Notes: generated by a model not told the origin, from the sequence alone. 5,794 nt of DNA from JBMSHD01 sp049416425 (GCA_049416425.1 JBMSHD010000124.1:1-5794), one strand, 5' to 3'. Positions 1 through 5,751 are shown, counted from the first letter of the stretch. Translations and numbers: made by a program.

Positions 1-1
1 T

Positions 2-1657
2 ATGAATTTGGGAGGGATGTTTGATCATGCTCAGCAACACTTTTGGAGCACTACCGGCATTCCAATCTGGGGAAATCAAATCATCACCCACGAATTTGAA
101 GCTCAGACAACGGTCACCGGTACCATTTATAAAGATATCGGCAAGGATATAACCAATACCAGCCCAAAAATCTCAAACAGCGAGGCTTATCTTCAGGCTT
201 ATACGGCATTTATGAAGGGGCATCCTGGTGCCTCTGTAGACAATAACTCCATCAACAAAACGCTGTATGTGTATATCGATGCCGACAACCATGCCCGTCT
301 TATCTATGAGGTCAGCTTTTTTGCGTTGGATGAGAACAAGCCTTATCATATGGCCTATCTTATCGATGCCGACGATGGCAGCATCATCAAAAGCTGGAAT
401 AAAATCGCCTTTGCCGACTATGAATCCTCAGGCGTCGGCGGTTACAGCTGGCCTGCTTACTACAGTACCAGCTCACAGCGAGATAACAGTTACAGCTTTG
501 TCAACAGTCCCACTGAAGCCTATCAATACGGGGCACTTCTAGTGACCTCAGACGATGGTGGCACAAACTGCACTATGGTCAGTAATGTGACCAATCAAAA
601 TGTCTCTACCTATAATTTTAATAACAAAACGCTAAGTGAAATTAAAAGCGATACAAATATAGACGGAGGCGTCTATTTATCTGATGTGACAGGTTCATCA
701 CCAACTGTCTCTCCCTATCCTTTTCAATGCAATTTCACTCAAGACAATTCGCAGGACAAGATAACCAGCCCTTATAACTCAGCGATTGCCTACTCACCCG
801 CCGCCGAGACCCATTATTTCACCACCGAAACCATGAAGATGTTTCACGACCAATACAACTACAGTGATGCCTTTCCAAATCGCCTTTATATTTTCACTCA
901 TATCAATATGGCAAATGCCTATGCCATCCCCGGTGACTATGACGCCAGTCAACCCTATCCTGACCAGGCCTGGTTTGGTACCCCTCAATCTTCAGACAAC
1001 AGCAGCCAATACCTGTCGCTGACAAGTAGCGACGTCGTCTCACATGAGCTTGGACACATTATCACCGGCTATAATGCCGCGTTGATCTACTCCGATGAAT
1101 CCGGTGGCATCAATGAGGCCTTTTCCGATATCACCGCCATTGCTTTCATGTCCTATCTTGAGGGTTTATTTTCCTGGTCTACCTGGACCTATCTCATCGG
1201 CGGACAAATCTATATCAGCTCTCCCTATTTTCTAAGATCGATGAGCAATCCTCCTGCTGATGGTAACTCCATTGATAATGTCGATGAATACAGATCAGAC
1301 ATGGATGTTCACTATTCTTCTGGAATTTATAACAAAGCGTTTTACAATCTTATCACCGATTATGGCTGGAGTGTTCAAAAGGCTTATTCTGTATTTCTGG
1401 AGGCCAATATCGCGTATTGGACTTCCAGCACTACCTTTGATGATGGCGTCTGTGGACTTGAAAATGCAACCACGGCACTAGGATATAGCTCAACTGACAT
1501 CACCCAGCTCGATGGCGCTTTCGCCGATGTTGGTGCCTATTGTAATGGGAATAACTCGTCATCCGATGACAGTGGTAGTTCCTCTGCTGCTGTGGCTGTT
1601 GCCGCCGGAGTTGGAGCAGCCGCCGTCGCCGCGGTTATGATTTATCTTTTTGCCTGA
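2..1657 (+). CDS. M4-family (pseudolysin/LasB-like) zinc metalloprotease, 5' end outside the window
   Basis: This is a secreted neutral endopeptidase of the thermolysin/pseudolysin family, made as a proenzyme. In the 551 visible residues, an FTP-type propeptide piece (about 10-45, with GIPIWGNQ) is followed by a PepSY-type segment (about 86-137, ending in IDADDGSIIKSW) and the catalytic domain (about 145-515). The zinc site is HELGH (348-352) plus GGINEAFSD, whose Glu372 lies exactly 20 residues after His352, as in thermolysin. DVHYSSGIYNKAFY (435-448) carries the catalytic His437 in the LasB-type context. Cys190/Cys243 and Cys484/Cys514 match the two LasB disulfide positions, but the first pair is more widely spaced. 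A Ser/Asp/Gly linker (about 517-528) leads to a hydrophobic Ala/Val/Gly tail (529-551). No signal peptide is present and the frame is open to the left edge, so the true start lies upstream and the Met at position 2 is probably internal. Confidence 0.93.
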   Translation: MNLGGMFDHAQQHFWSTTGIPIWGNQIITHEFEAQTTVTGTIYKDIGKDITNTSPKISNSEAYLQAYTAFMKGHPGASVDNNSINKTLYVYIDADNHARLIYEVSFFALDENKPYHMAYLIDADDGSIIKSWNKIAFADYESSGVGGYSWPAYYSTSSQRDNSYSFVNSPTEAYQYGALLVTSDDGGTNCTMVSNVTNQNVSTYNFNNKTLSEIKSDTNIDGGVYLSDVTGSSPTVSPYPFQCNFTQDNSQDKITSPYNSAIAYSPAAETHYFTTETMKMFHDQYNYSDAFPNRLYIFTHINMANAYAIPGDYDASQPYPDQAWFGTPQSSDNSSQYLSLTSSDVVSHELGHIITGYNAALIYSDESGGINEAFSDITAIAFMSYLEGLFSWSTWTYLIGGQIYISSPYFLRSMSNPPADGNSIDNVDEYRSDMDVHYSSGIYNKAFYNLITDYGWSVQKAYSVFLEANIAYWTSSTTFDDGVCGLENATTALGYSSTDITQLDGAFADVGAYCNGNNSSSDDSGSSSAAVAVAAGVGAAAVAAVMIYLFA

Positions 1658-1697
1658 TTTTACTATACTGTTTTTTTTAAAACCCTCATTTTTTAAC

Positions 1698-2456
1698 ATG
1701 AAACGTCATACCCTGCAAAGCTACCTCTGTAAATATTTAAGATCAAACGAGATAAAAGACTATTGCCCCAACGGTCTTCAAGTTGAAGGAAAAGCAGAAA
1801 TTCAAACTATTGTCACCGGCGTGACCGCCTGCCAGGCACTGATCGATGCGGCCATTCAAAAAAAAGCCGATGCCATTATCGTTCATCATGGTTATTTCTG
1901 GAAGGGGGAGCCCTATCCGATTACCGGTATGCGTTACCGAAGAATAGCCAGCCTCATCAAACAAGATCTCAATCTCTTCGCCTATCACCTGCCGCTCGAT
2001 ATCCACCCTGAGATAGGCAATAATGTCATGCTGGCAAAAAAACTTAAGCTCAATATCATCGGTGAGTTTGATACCGCCACAACGCCCAGCTATGGCATTA
2101 TGTGCGAACCTTATCGAGCCTTAAACCTTGAAGCGTTGAGCACAAATATCCATGAAGCACTGAAACGTCAAGCTCTTGTTATTCCTGCAAATATCGAGAC
2201 CCCGATTCGAAAAATTGCTATCTGTACAGGTGGTGCTCAAGATTTCATTGAGGCAGCCTTTCATGCCGGTGCTGATGTTTATATCTCAGGCGAGGCATCC
2301 GAACGCACAACACATATGGCGAGAGAGCTTCCTATTCACTATATCGCCGCCGGGCATCATGCCACAGAACGATATGGAATCGAAGCATTAGGCGAGCATC
2401 TGGCTCGGCAATTTGATCTTCAGCATTATTTCGTCGATATTGATAATCCAGTATAA
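1698..2456 (+). CDS. NIF3/YbgI-family dinuclear metal-centre protein
   Basis: This is a conserved cytoplasmic protein of the NIF3/DUF34 family (E. coli YbgI), which forms hexameric toroids with a two-metal site. Family members are often labelled GTP cyclohydrolase I type 2-like, but the physiological role is not settled. The 252 residues match the usual single-domain length of about 250. Visible family motifs are CPNGLQVEG (23-31), HHGYFW (63-68), YHLPLDIHPEIGNN (96-109) and GHHATERYG (219-227). His63, His64, Asp101, His220 and Glu224 fit the metal ligands known from YbgI. I chose ATG 1698 because the protein then begins just like family members. An upstream TTG at 1650 would add a hydrophobic, Phe-rich leader and overlap the protease gene. 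No clear Shine-Dalgarno site precedes the ATG. The gene lies 40 bp after the protease on the same strand and may be partly read through from it. Confidence 0.93.
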   Translation: MKRHTLQSYLCKYLRSNEIKDYCPNGLQVEGKAEIQTIVTGVTACQALIDAAIQKKADAIIVHHGYFWKGEPYPITGMRYRRIASLIKQDLNLFAYHLPLDIHPEIGNNVMLAKKLKLNIIGEFDTATTPSYGIMCEPYRALNLEALSTNIHEALKRQALVIPANIETPIRKIAICTGGAQDFIEAAFHAGADVYISGEASERTTHMARELPIHYIAAGHHATERYGIEALGEHLARQFDLQHYFVDIDNPV

Positions 2457-2486
2457 CTTCTTTTATCTACCACAAAAACACCGCTA

Positions 2487-2515
2487 TTGCACATCCTGCC
2501 ATTTTTCTATACATT
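2487..2515 (+). promoter_or_regulatory. Predicted sigma70-like promoter for phaR
   Basis: TTGCAC (2487-2492) and TACATT (2510-2515) are separated by 17 bp in the gap between the NIF3-family gene and phaR. Each hexamer matches the sigma70 consensus at 4 of 6 positions. The predicted transcript would start around 2522 and give a leader of about 35 nt. This is inferred from sequence only. TATGCT at 2515-2520 is an alternative -10. Confidence 0.5.
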
Positions 2516-2555
2516 ATGCTCATCTTCGAGGAATAAAATACAACACATCTCACCC

Positions 2556-2993
2556 ATGAGCAGATTAATAAAAAAATATCCTAACAGGCGTCTCTATGAC
2601 ACCAAGACCAGCAGCTACATCACGCAAGACGATCTGGAGAAACTGATCAAAAACGGAGAGTGCCTCAATATCATCGATACCAAAAACAACAATGATATCA
2701 CCCGTAACGTATTGATGCAGATCATCAACGATCTTGAGGATCGTGCCAGCTCTCCCATGTTTAGTCTTGAGGCCTTGATCCAGGTTATTAAATCCTATAA
2801 CACAGATGCGCAAAAGAGCCTGATGGAATGCTTCGATAAAGCCTTGCAAATGTACAGTGATCTTCTCATACCACACTATGATGGCAATAAAACGCTCGAG
2901 AAACAGAGTGAGCCATGCGGCTACTTTCCTCACGGCTCAAGAAAAAGCATTCAAAAATGGGTTAGCTCATGGGAGAATCTGAAGAAGAAATAG
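2556..2993 (+). CDS. phaR: PhaR-type polyhydroxyalkanoate synthesis repressor
   Basis: This is a small DNA-binding regulator of polyhydroxyalkanoate (PHA) storage. Family members repress phasin and PHA genes, often including their own, and are released by binding PHA. The 145 residues begin with the highly conserved N-terminal PHB/PHA accumulation regulator domain: IKKYPNRRLYDT (5-16), SYITQDDLEKLI (20-31), then DTKNNNDITRNVLMQII (41-57). A shorter second PHB_acc-type segment follows (about 66-105, SPMFSLEALIQVIKSYN). The C-terminal 40 residues are basic and not diagnostic. ATG 2556 was chosen because conserved homology starts there. The frame can be extended to TTG 2487, but that codon falls inside the predicted -35 hexamer. 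No strong Shine-Dalgarno site is visible; a GAGG ends about 24 nt upstream, which is too far. No phaC, phaB or phasin gene is in the window, so targets are unknown. Its 3' end overlaps the convergent membrane-protein gene by 27 bp. Confidence 0.92.
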   Translation: MSRLIKKYPNRRLYDTKTSSYITQDDLEKLIKNGECLNIIDTKNNNDITRNVLMQIINDLEDRASSPMFSLEALIQVIKSYNTDAQKSLMECFDKALQMYSDLLIPHYDGNKTLEKQSEPCGYFPHGSRKSIQKWVSSWENLKKK

Positions 2994-3404
2994 ATGGCGA
3001 ATCAAACGCCGAAATTCAAATGTGTTGGCAAGATTATCCGTCAGCAAAATTACTCGATGGTGTTGTTTTGTCAACCGATCATAAACATGAAGGCAGACGA
3101 TGCCATTGCCAGATTTTATCGATTTAATCGCTAAAAACCTCAGCCAGCGTCTGCGCTGATAGAGCTGTAATTGATCGCCCTTGATACGAATCGCTTTGAT
3201 CTGATCTTGTCGATAGCAACCGGGAATGAGACCACAAAGACTTATGCTCCATAACAACAAAGCCGCAAACAATAACCAACCATGCAGCAGAAACAGACTG
3301 ATCACAAATCCTGAAATATATACCGTCACAACACACAAAATCTTAAGCACGGAGGTCTGAAGGCGGAAAAAAACGATATTTTTATCACCTTCAGGCAAAG
3401 GCAT
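2967..3404 (-). CDS. Small two-helix inner-membrane protein resembling YgfX/CptA
   Basis: The 145-residue predicted protein has a short polar N-terminus, two adjacent hydrophobic helices (about 18-39 and 43-61), and a basic cytoplasmic domain. That domain has QDQIKAIRIKGDQLQLYQ (67-84) and ends in LTDNLANTFEFRRLIRHLF (121-139). This layout, with the D-[SN]-L...FRRL-R-L ending, is what I expect from the YgfX/CptA family, best known in E. coli as the partner gene of sdhE and reported to affect MreB/FtsZ. Assignment rests on topology and remembered motifs, so it is tentative. ATG 3404 was chosen because a GGCGGGTG stretch sits about 6 nt upstream. GTG 3425 is a possible alternative adding seven residues. 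The start overlaps the stop of the upstream MipA-like gene by 14 bp, which suggests translational coupling. No sdhE-like gene is visible. Confidence 0.72.
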   Translation of the reverse strand: MPLPEGDKNIVFFRLQTSVLKILCVVTVYISGFVISLFLLHGWLLFAALLLWSISLCGLIPGCYRQDQIKAIRIKGDQLQLYQRRRWLRFLAIKSIKSGNGIVCLHVYDRLTKQHHRVILLTDNLANTFEFRRLIRHLFLLQILP

Positions 3405-4275
3405 AACTAACACCCGCCATCGCACTCACAATGTAGCGGGAAGAGACCATGGGACTGTCATAGGCCTGATTGGACAGACGGCTGACTCTAGTGCTGGCAA
3501 ACAGATTCCAGTGTGTTTTATAACGATAGCTTAATCTAAAGCTTACATACGGTGACCAGGCACCCGATGGTGAGTAGGCAGAAAGCCCGCTACTGGCAGC
3601 CTCACCTGAAGAAATGCCATAGTAGTAATCCATAAGTTTCTCACTGCTGTACTGCACCCCAAATCCAGGAGAAAGTATTAACAGTTCATTTTCCATTGGA
3701 ATAGGAAAAGGCTTAGTATATCCGGCTTGAAAAAGATAACCATTCGACTGACCGGTGATATCAAAATCAAGTCCAAAACGCAATCTGCCATAGGGCGTAT
3801 TAAACCGCTGAGACAAACCAGCCACGACGATATAGTGTCGGTTATCAAGCTTTTTAAGTGACTCATCATCGGATTTACTGGCACGAAAATACTCTGGATA
3901 GAGAAAAGCCTCCACGGCGGTATTGATATTTTTATTACCGACGACGATATAGCTTGCCGATGGACCATTAATCTTCAGACGCTCACCATTGTAACCAATA
4001 ATGGGCAGTGGCAAAATGGTATCTGAAGTCTGTTTATAAGGATTTGGTGAGAAAATCGCTCCCGCTCCGATGCTCCAGCGCAACGCCGCTTCCTCATCCA
4101 GCATCTTCATCACATTTTCTTTTTCAATATTTTTCGGCGTATTCTCCTGTTGCACTTGCGTTGAGGTCAATACATCTGATCCTGGGGTATCCGTTTTCTC
4201 AGCCGCAATCGCTATCTGAGAGAGAGACAGACCTAAAAAGGCGAAAATCTTCACATGGCATTTTAAAGACGGCAT
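3391..4275 (-). CDS. MipA/OmpV-family outer-membrane protein
   Basis: This is a predicted outer-membrane beta-barrel of the MipA/OmpV family. E. coli MipA is a scaffold between murein synthase and lytic transglycosylase, and Vibrio OmpV is a porin-like protein. The 294 residues begin with a Sec signal peptide (hydrophobic core 10-24, probable cleavage at AIA-A, 24/25). A polar, Glu/Lys/Gln-rich stretch (about 26-65) comes before the barrel. Family-type patterns are GAGAIFSPNPY with LPLPIIGYNGERL (70-100), SPGFGVQYSSEKLMDYYYG (202-220) with GEA, and a final DSPMVSSRY...GVSYAF (273-293). The chain ends in Phe-Ala rather than the usual terminal aromatic. ATG 4275 is supported by AAAAGGAT, with 6 nt from AAGGA to the start codon. 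It is the first gene of a probable two-gene leftward operon with the YgfX-like gene and is divergent from the flavoprotein gene. Confidence 0.88.
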   Translation of the reverse strand: MPSLKCHVKIFAFLGLSLSQIAIAAEKTDTPGSDVLTSTQVQQENTPKNIEKENVMKMLDEEAALRWSIGAGAIFSPNPYKQTSDTILPLPIIGYNGERLKINGPSASYIVVGNKNINTAVEAFLYPEYFRASKSDDESLKKLDNRHYIVVAGLSQRFNTPYGRLRFGLDFDITGQSNGYLFQAGYTKPFPIPMENELLILSPGFGVQYSSEKLMDYYYGISSGEAASSGLSAYSPSGAWSPYVSFRLSYRYKTHWNLFASTRVSRLSNQAYDSPMVSSRYIVSAMAGVSYAFA

Positions 4276-4281
4276 TTATAA

Positions 4282-4288
4282 TCCTTTT
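4282..4288 (-). promoter_or_regulatory. Ribosome-binding site of the MipA/OmpV gene
   Basis: The leftward strand reads AAAAGGA here, with 6 nt between it and ATG 4275. It supports the chosen start and keeps the full signal peptide. Confidence 0.75.
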
Positions 4289-4311
4289 AAACTCTGAAGG
4301 CGTATAACCAA

Positions 4312-4340
4312 ATTGTAACGCGAAAGTCCGCCATTTGCAA
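4312..4340 (-). promoter_or_regulatory. Predicted leftward promoter for the MipA/OmpV-YgfX-like unit
   Basis: On the leftward strand, TTGCAA (4335-4340) and TACAAT (4312-4317) are separated by 17 bp. They match sigma70 consensus at 4 of 6 and 5 of 6 positions. Transcription would start about 4305 and leave a leader of roughly 30 nt containing the Shine-Dalgarno site. The -35 hexamer coincides with that of the divergent promoter. Confidence 0.6.
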
Positions 4341-4362
4341 TTTTGGCAGGATCGAGTATGAT
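4335..4362 (+). promoter_or_regulatory. Predicted rightward promoter for the DHODH-like gene
   Basis: TTGCAA (4335-4340) and TATGAT (4357-4362) are separated by 16 bp, matching consensus at 4 of 6 and 5 of 6 positions. The predicted start near 4369 gives a short leader of about 20 nt before ATG 4391. TATAAA at 4362-4367 is an alternative -10 but would be 21 bp from this -35. Confidence 0.55.
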
Positions 4363-4390
4363 ATAAAAAATCCAGCAGCGGTAAAAATCC

Positions 4391-5452
4391 ATGTTTCACC
4401 CCACCTATAACATCAATAAATCGTATGAAGAGAACTACAAAACCGGTCCGGAAATCGATTTCGCTATTCCAGAACCTGTCAAGCTTCCTGGCATAAAGAT
4501 CTGGAACCATCACCTGGCCTCTCCCATCGGCATTCCCGCCGGACCTCTTTTAAACTCAAAATATATCGATCTCTATGCGAAATTAGGTTTCGATATCCCC
4601 GTCTATAAAACCGTTCGCACCATCTCCCGCGATGCCCATATGGCGCCTAACTGTGTCTTTGTCGACAGCCGACATATGTTACAAGAAGCCGACATCGGCA
4701 AAACCATCTATCCACTGGCGTATCAGCCACAATCCGCCCATGATATTGCCATCACCAACTCTTTTGGTATTCCAAGCAAGCCTGTCGAAATCTGGCAGGC
4801 TGACATCGAAAAAGCCAATGCCTCGCTCCACAAAGATCAGCTGATGATCGTCTCTTGCGTCGGCACACCATTGCCTGAGAGAGATATTATCAGTGATTTT
4901 GTGCTCTGCGCCCAAAAAGCGGCTGAGGCGGGCGCTCGTGCCATCGAACTTAATTTTTCCTGCCCAAATGTCGTCTCTAAAGAAGGCAGCATCTACCAGG
5001 ATGCCAGCTTATCGGCTGAGATCTCAAAACGGGTGAAACAGGTAATTAAAACCATACCGCTGATGATTAAAATTGGCTATATCGGCAATGATATTGAGGC
5101 CGAAAAAATCATCAAAGCCAATGCCCCTTTTGTCGATGGCATCGCCGCCATCAATACCATTTCCATGCAGGCAAAACAAGCTGATGGTCAGGCTTTACTA
5201 CCCGGTAAAGGCAGGCTTAATAGTGGTATATGCGGCAGCATCATCAAAGACTTAGCGCTAGCGATGACAAGAAGGATTGCGGCTATCCGTGCCTCACATA
5301 AATTTGATTTTATTATTTGCGGGGTTGGCGGAATCGTCTCGGTTACCGATTTTGACGACTATTTCACCGCAGGTGCCGACATTGCCATGAGTGCCACGGG
5401 CAGCATGTGGCAACCCCTGCTTGCTCAAGAATGGAAACGTTCCATGGCTTAA
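4391..5452 (+). CDS. Class-1-like dihydroorotate dehydrogenase family FMN protein
   Basis: This is a predicted cytosolic FMN-dependent TIM-barrel oxidoreductase of the dihydroorotate/dihydropyrimidine dehydrogenase superfamily. Dihydroorotate dehydrogenase makes orotate in pyrimidine synthesis. Recognisable parts of the 353 residues are SPIGIPAGPLLNS (44-56), the lysine motif VYKTVRT (Lys73), the substrate-loop motif NSFGIPS (123-129), LNFSCPN (187-193), MIKIGY (Lys227), INTIS (254-258) and GVGGI (311-315). Cys191 occupies the catalytic-base position used by class 1 enzymes; class 2 enzymes have Ser there. The N-terminus lacks the membrane-binding extension of class 2 enzymes, and no iron-sulfur partner subunit (PyrK-like) is encoded nearby. 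The true substrate could be dihydroorotate, a dihydropyrimidine or something else. ATG 4391 is the first sensible start, with only weak Shine-Dalgarno resemblance upstream (AGCGG). The gene ends in TAA inside a TTAA that also ends the convergent small gene. Confidence 0.85.
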   Translation: MFHPTYNINKSYEENYKTGPEIDFAIPEPVKLPGIKIWNHHLASPIGIPAGPLLNSKYIDLYAKLGFDIPVYKTVRTISRDAHMAPNCVFVDSRHMLQEADIGKTIYPLAYQPQSAHDIAITNSFGIPSKPVEIWQADIEKANASLHKDQLMIVSCVGTPLPERDIISDFVLCAQKAAEAGARAIELNFSCPNVVSKEGSIYQDASLSAEISKRVKQVIKTIPLMIKIGYIGNDIEAEKIIKANAPFVDGIAAINTISMQAKQADGQALLPGKGRLNSGICGSIIKDLALAMTRRIAAIRASHKFDFIICGVGGIVSVTDFDDYFTAGADIAMSATGSMWQPLLAQEWKRSMA

Positions 5453-5625
5453 TCCGCCGTGTTGCTGATCACTGTTGCATCAGCTGCATGACTGTTTTTT
5501 TGCAAAGCCTTAGCATAGGCAGGCTGATTGGCCACAAAGTCATTATTCATGGCAAATGCACTACCACTGAAGGCAAAAAGGCTAAAAATGACGGCGATAA
5601 CGGCAACTATTTTTCTTGATTTCAT
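5449..5625 (-). CDS. Small exported protein, 58 residues, unknown function
   Basis: I do not recognise this protein. It starts at ATG 5625 and ends with TAA at 5449-5451. The first 25 residues make a textbook Sec signal peptide: a positive start (MKSRK), a hydrophobic core (IVAVIAVIFSLFAF) and a signal peptidase I site of the form SAFA before Met26. The mature part would be only about 33 residues (from MNNDFVANQPAYAKALQ to NTAD). It is polar and Ala/Asn-rich, with no Cys, no lipobox and no second hydrophobic segment. AAGGAG lies 8 nt upstream of the ATG, a near-ideal ribosome-binding site. The signal peptide and ribosome site together make chance unlikely. It is convergent with the flavoprotein gene, sharing the TTAA stop. 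A periplasmic or secreted peptide is the likely location; function is not inferable. Confidence 0.78.
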   Translation of the reverse strand: MKSRKIVAVIAVIFSLFAFSGSAFAMNNDFVANQPAYAKALQKNSHAADATVISNTAD

Positions 5626-5633
5626 GATATATT

Positions 5634-5639
5634 CTCCTT
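5634..5639 (-). promoter_or_regulatory. Strong ribosome-binding site of the small exported protein
   Basis: The leftward strand reads AAGGAG with 8 nt to ATG 5625. It is the strongest Shine-Dalgarno match I see in the window and fixes the start of the short gene. Confidence 0.8.
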
Positions 5640-5653
5640 GTTTTTAACGTCAA

Positions 5654-5677
5654 ATCAATGATTAGTGAACCATTGAT
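5654..5677. repeat. Inverted repeat in the leader of the small exported-protein gene
   Basis: ATCAATG (5654-5660) and CATTGAT (5671-5677) are perfect 7-bp inverted arms around a 10-nt spacer. The element lies 28 bp upstream of ATG 5625, and the predicted promoters would place it inside the 5' untranslated leader. It could be an mRNA hairpin or an operator. It is AT-rich, so the RNA stem would be only moderately stable. Confidence 0.55.
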
Positions 5678-5700
5678 ACGATACACTGTAAAATATAATA

Positions 5701-5729
5701 ATTAAAATTAACTGAAGAATTTATAGCAA
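5701..5729 (-). promoter_or_regulatory. Predicted leftward promoter for the small exported-protein gene
   Basis: On the leftward strand, TTGCTA (5724-5729) and TTTAAT (5701-5706) are separated by 17 bp, matching consensus at 4 of 6 and 5 of 6 positions. An alternative overlapping reading is an extended -10, TGCTATAAA, with TATAAA at 5720-5725 and a -35-like TTTTCA inside the upstream palindrome. Either gives a leader of about 70-90 nt. The region is very AT-rich, so chance matches are easy. Confidence 0.4.
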
Positions 5730-5732
5730 AAT

Positions 5733-5751
5733 AGTTTTCATACTGAAAACT
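5733..5751. repeat. Perfect 19-bp palindrome upstream of the small exported-protein gene
   Basis: AGTTTTCA (5733-5740) and TGAAAACT (5744-5751) are perfect 8-bp inverted arms around the 3-bp centre TAC. The element sits 3 bp beyond the TTGCTA -35 and overlaps the alternative -35. It looks like a site for a dimeric regulator. On the plus strand it is followed by a short T-run, but the stem is AT-rich, so a terminator is less likely. The rest of 5752-5794 shows no convincing gene. Confidence 0.5.

Noticed and set aside
794..988. Leftward open frame inside the protease gene
   Set aside because: It lies opposite the conserved catalytic domain, has no ribosome site or recognisable domain, and is explained by the codon bias of the real gene.
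1658..1697. Possible terminator or promoter between the protease and NIF3-family genes
   Set aside because: There are T-runs (1671-1678, 1689-1694) but no GC-rich hairpin before them. TATACT at 1664-1669 has no acceptable -35 at the right distance.
2457..2555. PhaR autoregulatory operator upstream of phaR
   Set aside because: PhaR proteins often control their own gene, but I see no convincing palindromic or repeated TGC-rich site here beyond the TTGCAC hexamer.
2565..2933. Leftward 122-codon open frame opposite phaR
   Set aside because: It is antisense to a strongly conserved PhaR domain and shows no recognisable motif or ribosome site.
2909..2939. TGAGCC/GGCTCA inverted repeat near the end of phaR
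   Set aside because: Arms are only 6 bp with a 19-nt loop, lie inside coding sequence, and have no T-run following, so this is probably chance.
4199..4513. Leftward open frame spanning the divergent promoter region
   Set aside because: It overlaps the start regions of two well-supported genes and both predicted promoters, and its product resembles nothing I know.
5407..5619. Rightward 70-codon open frame after the flavoprotein gene
   Set aside because: It is antisense to the small exported-protein gene, which has a much better ribosome site and a signal peptide.
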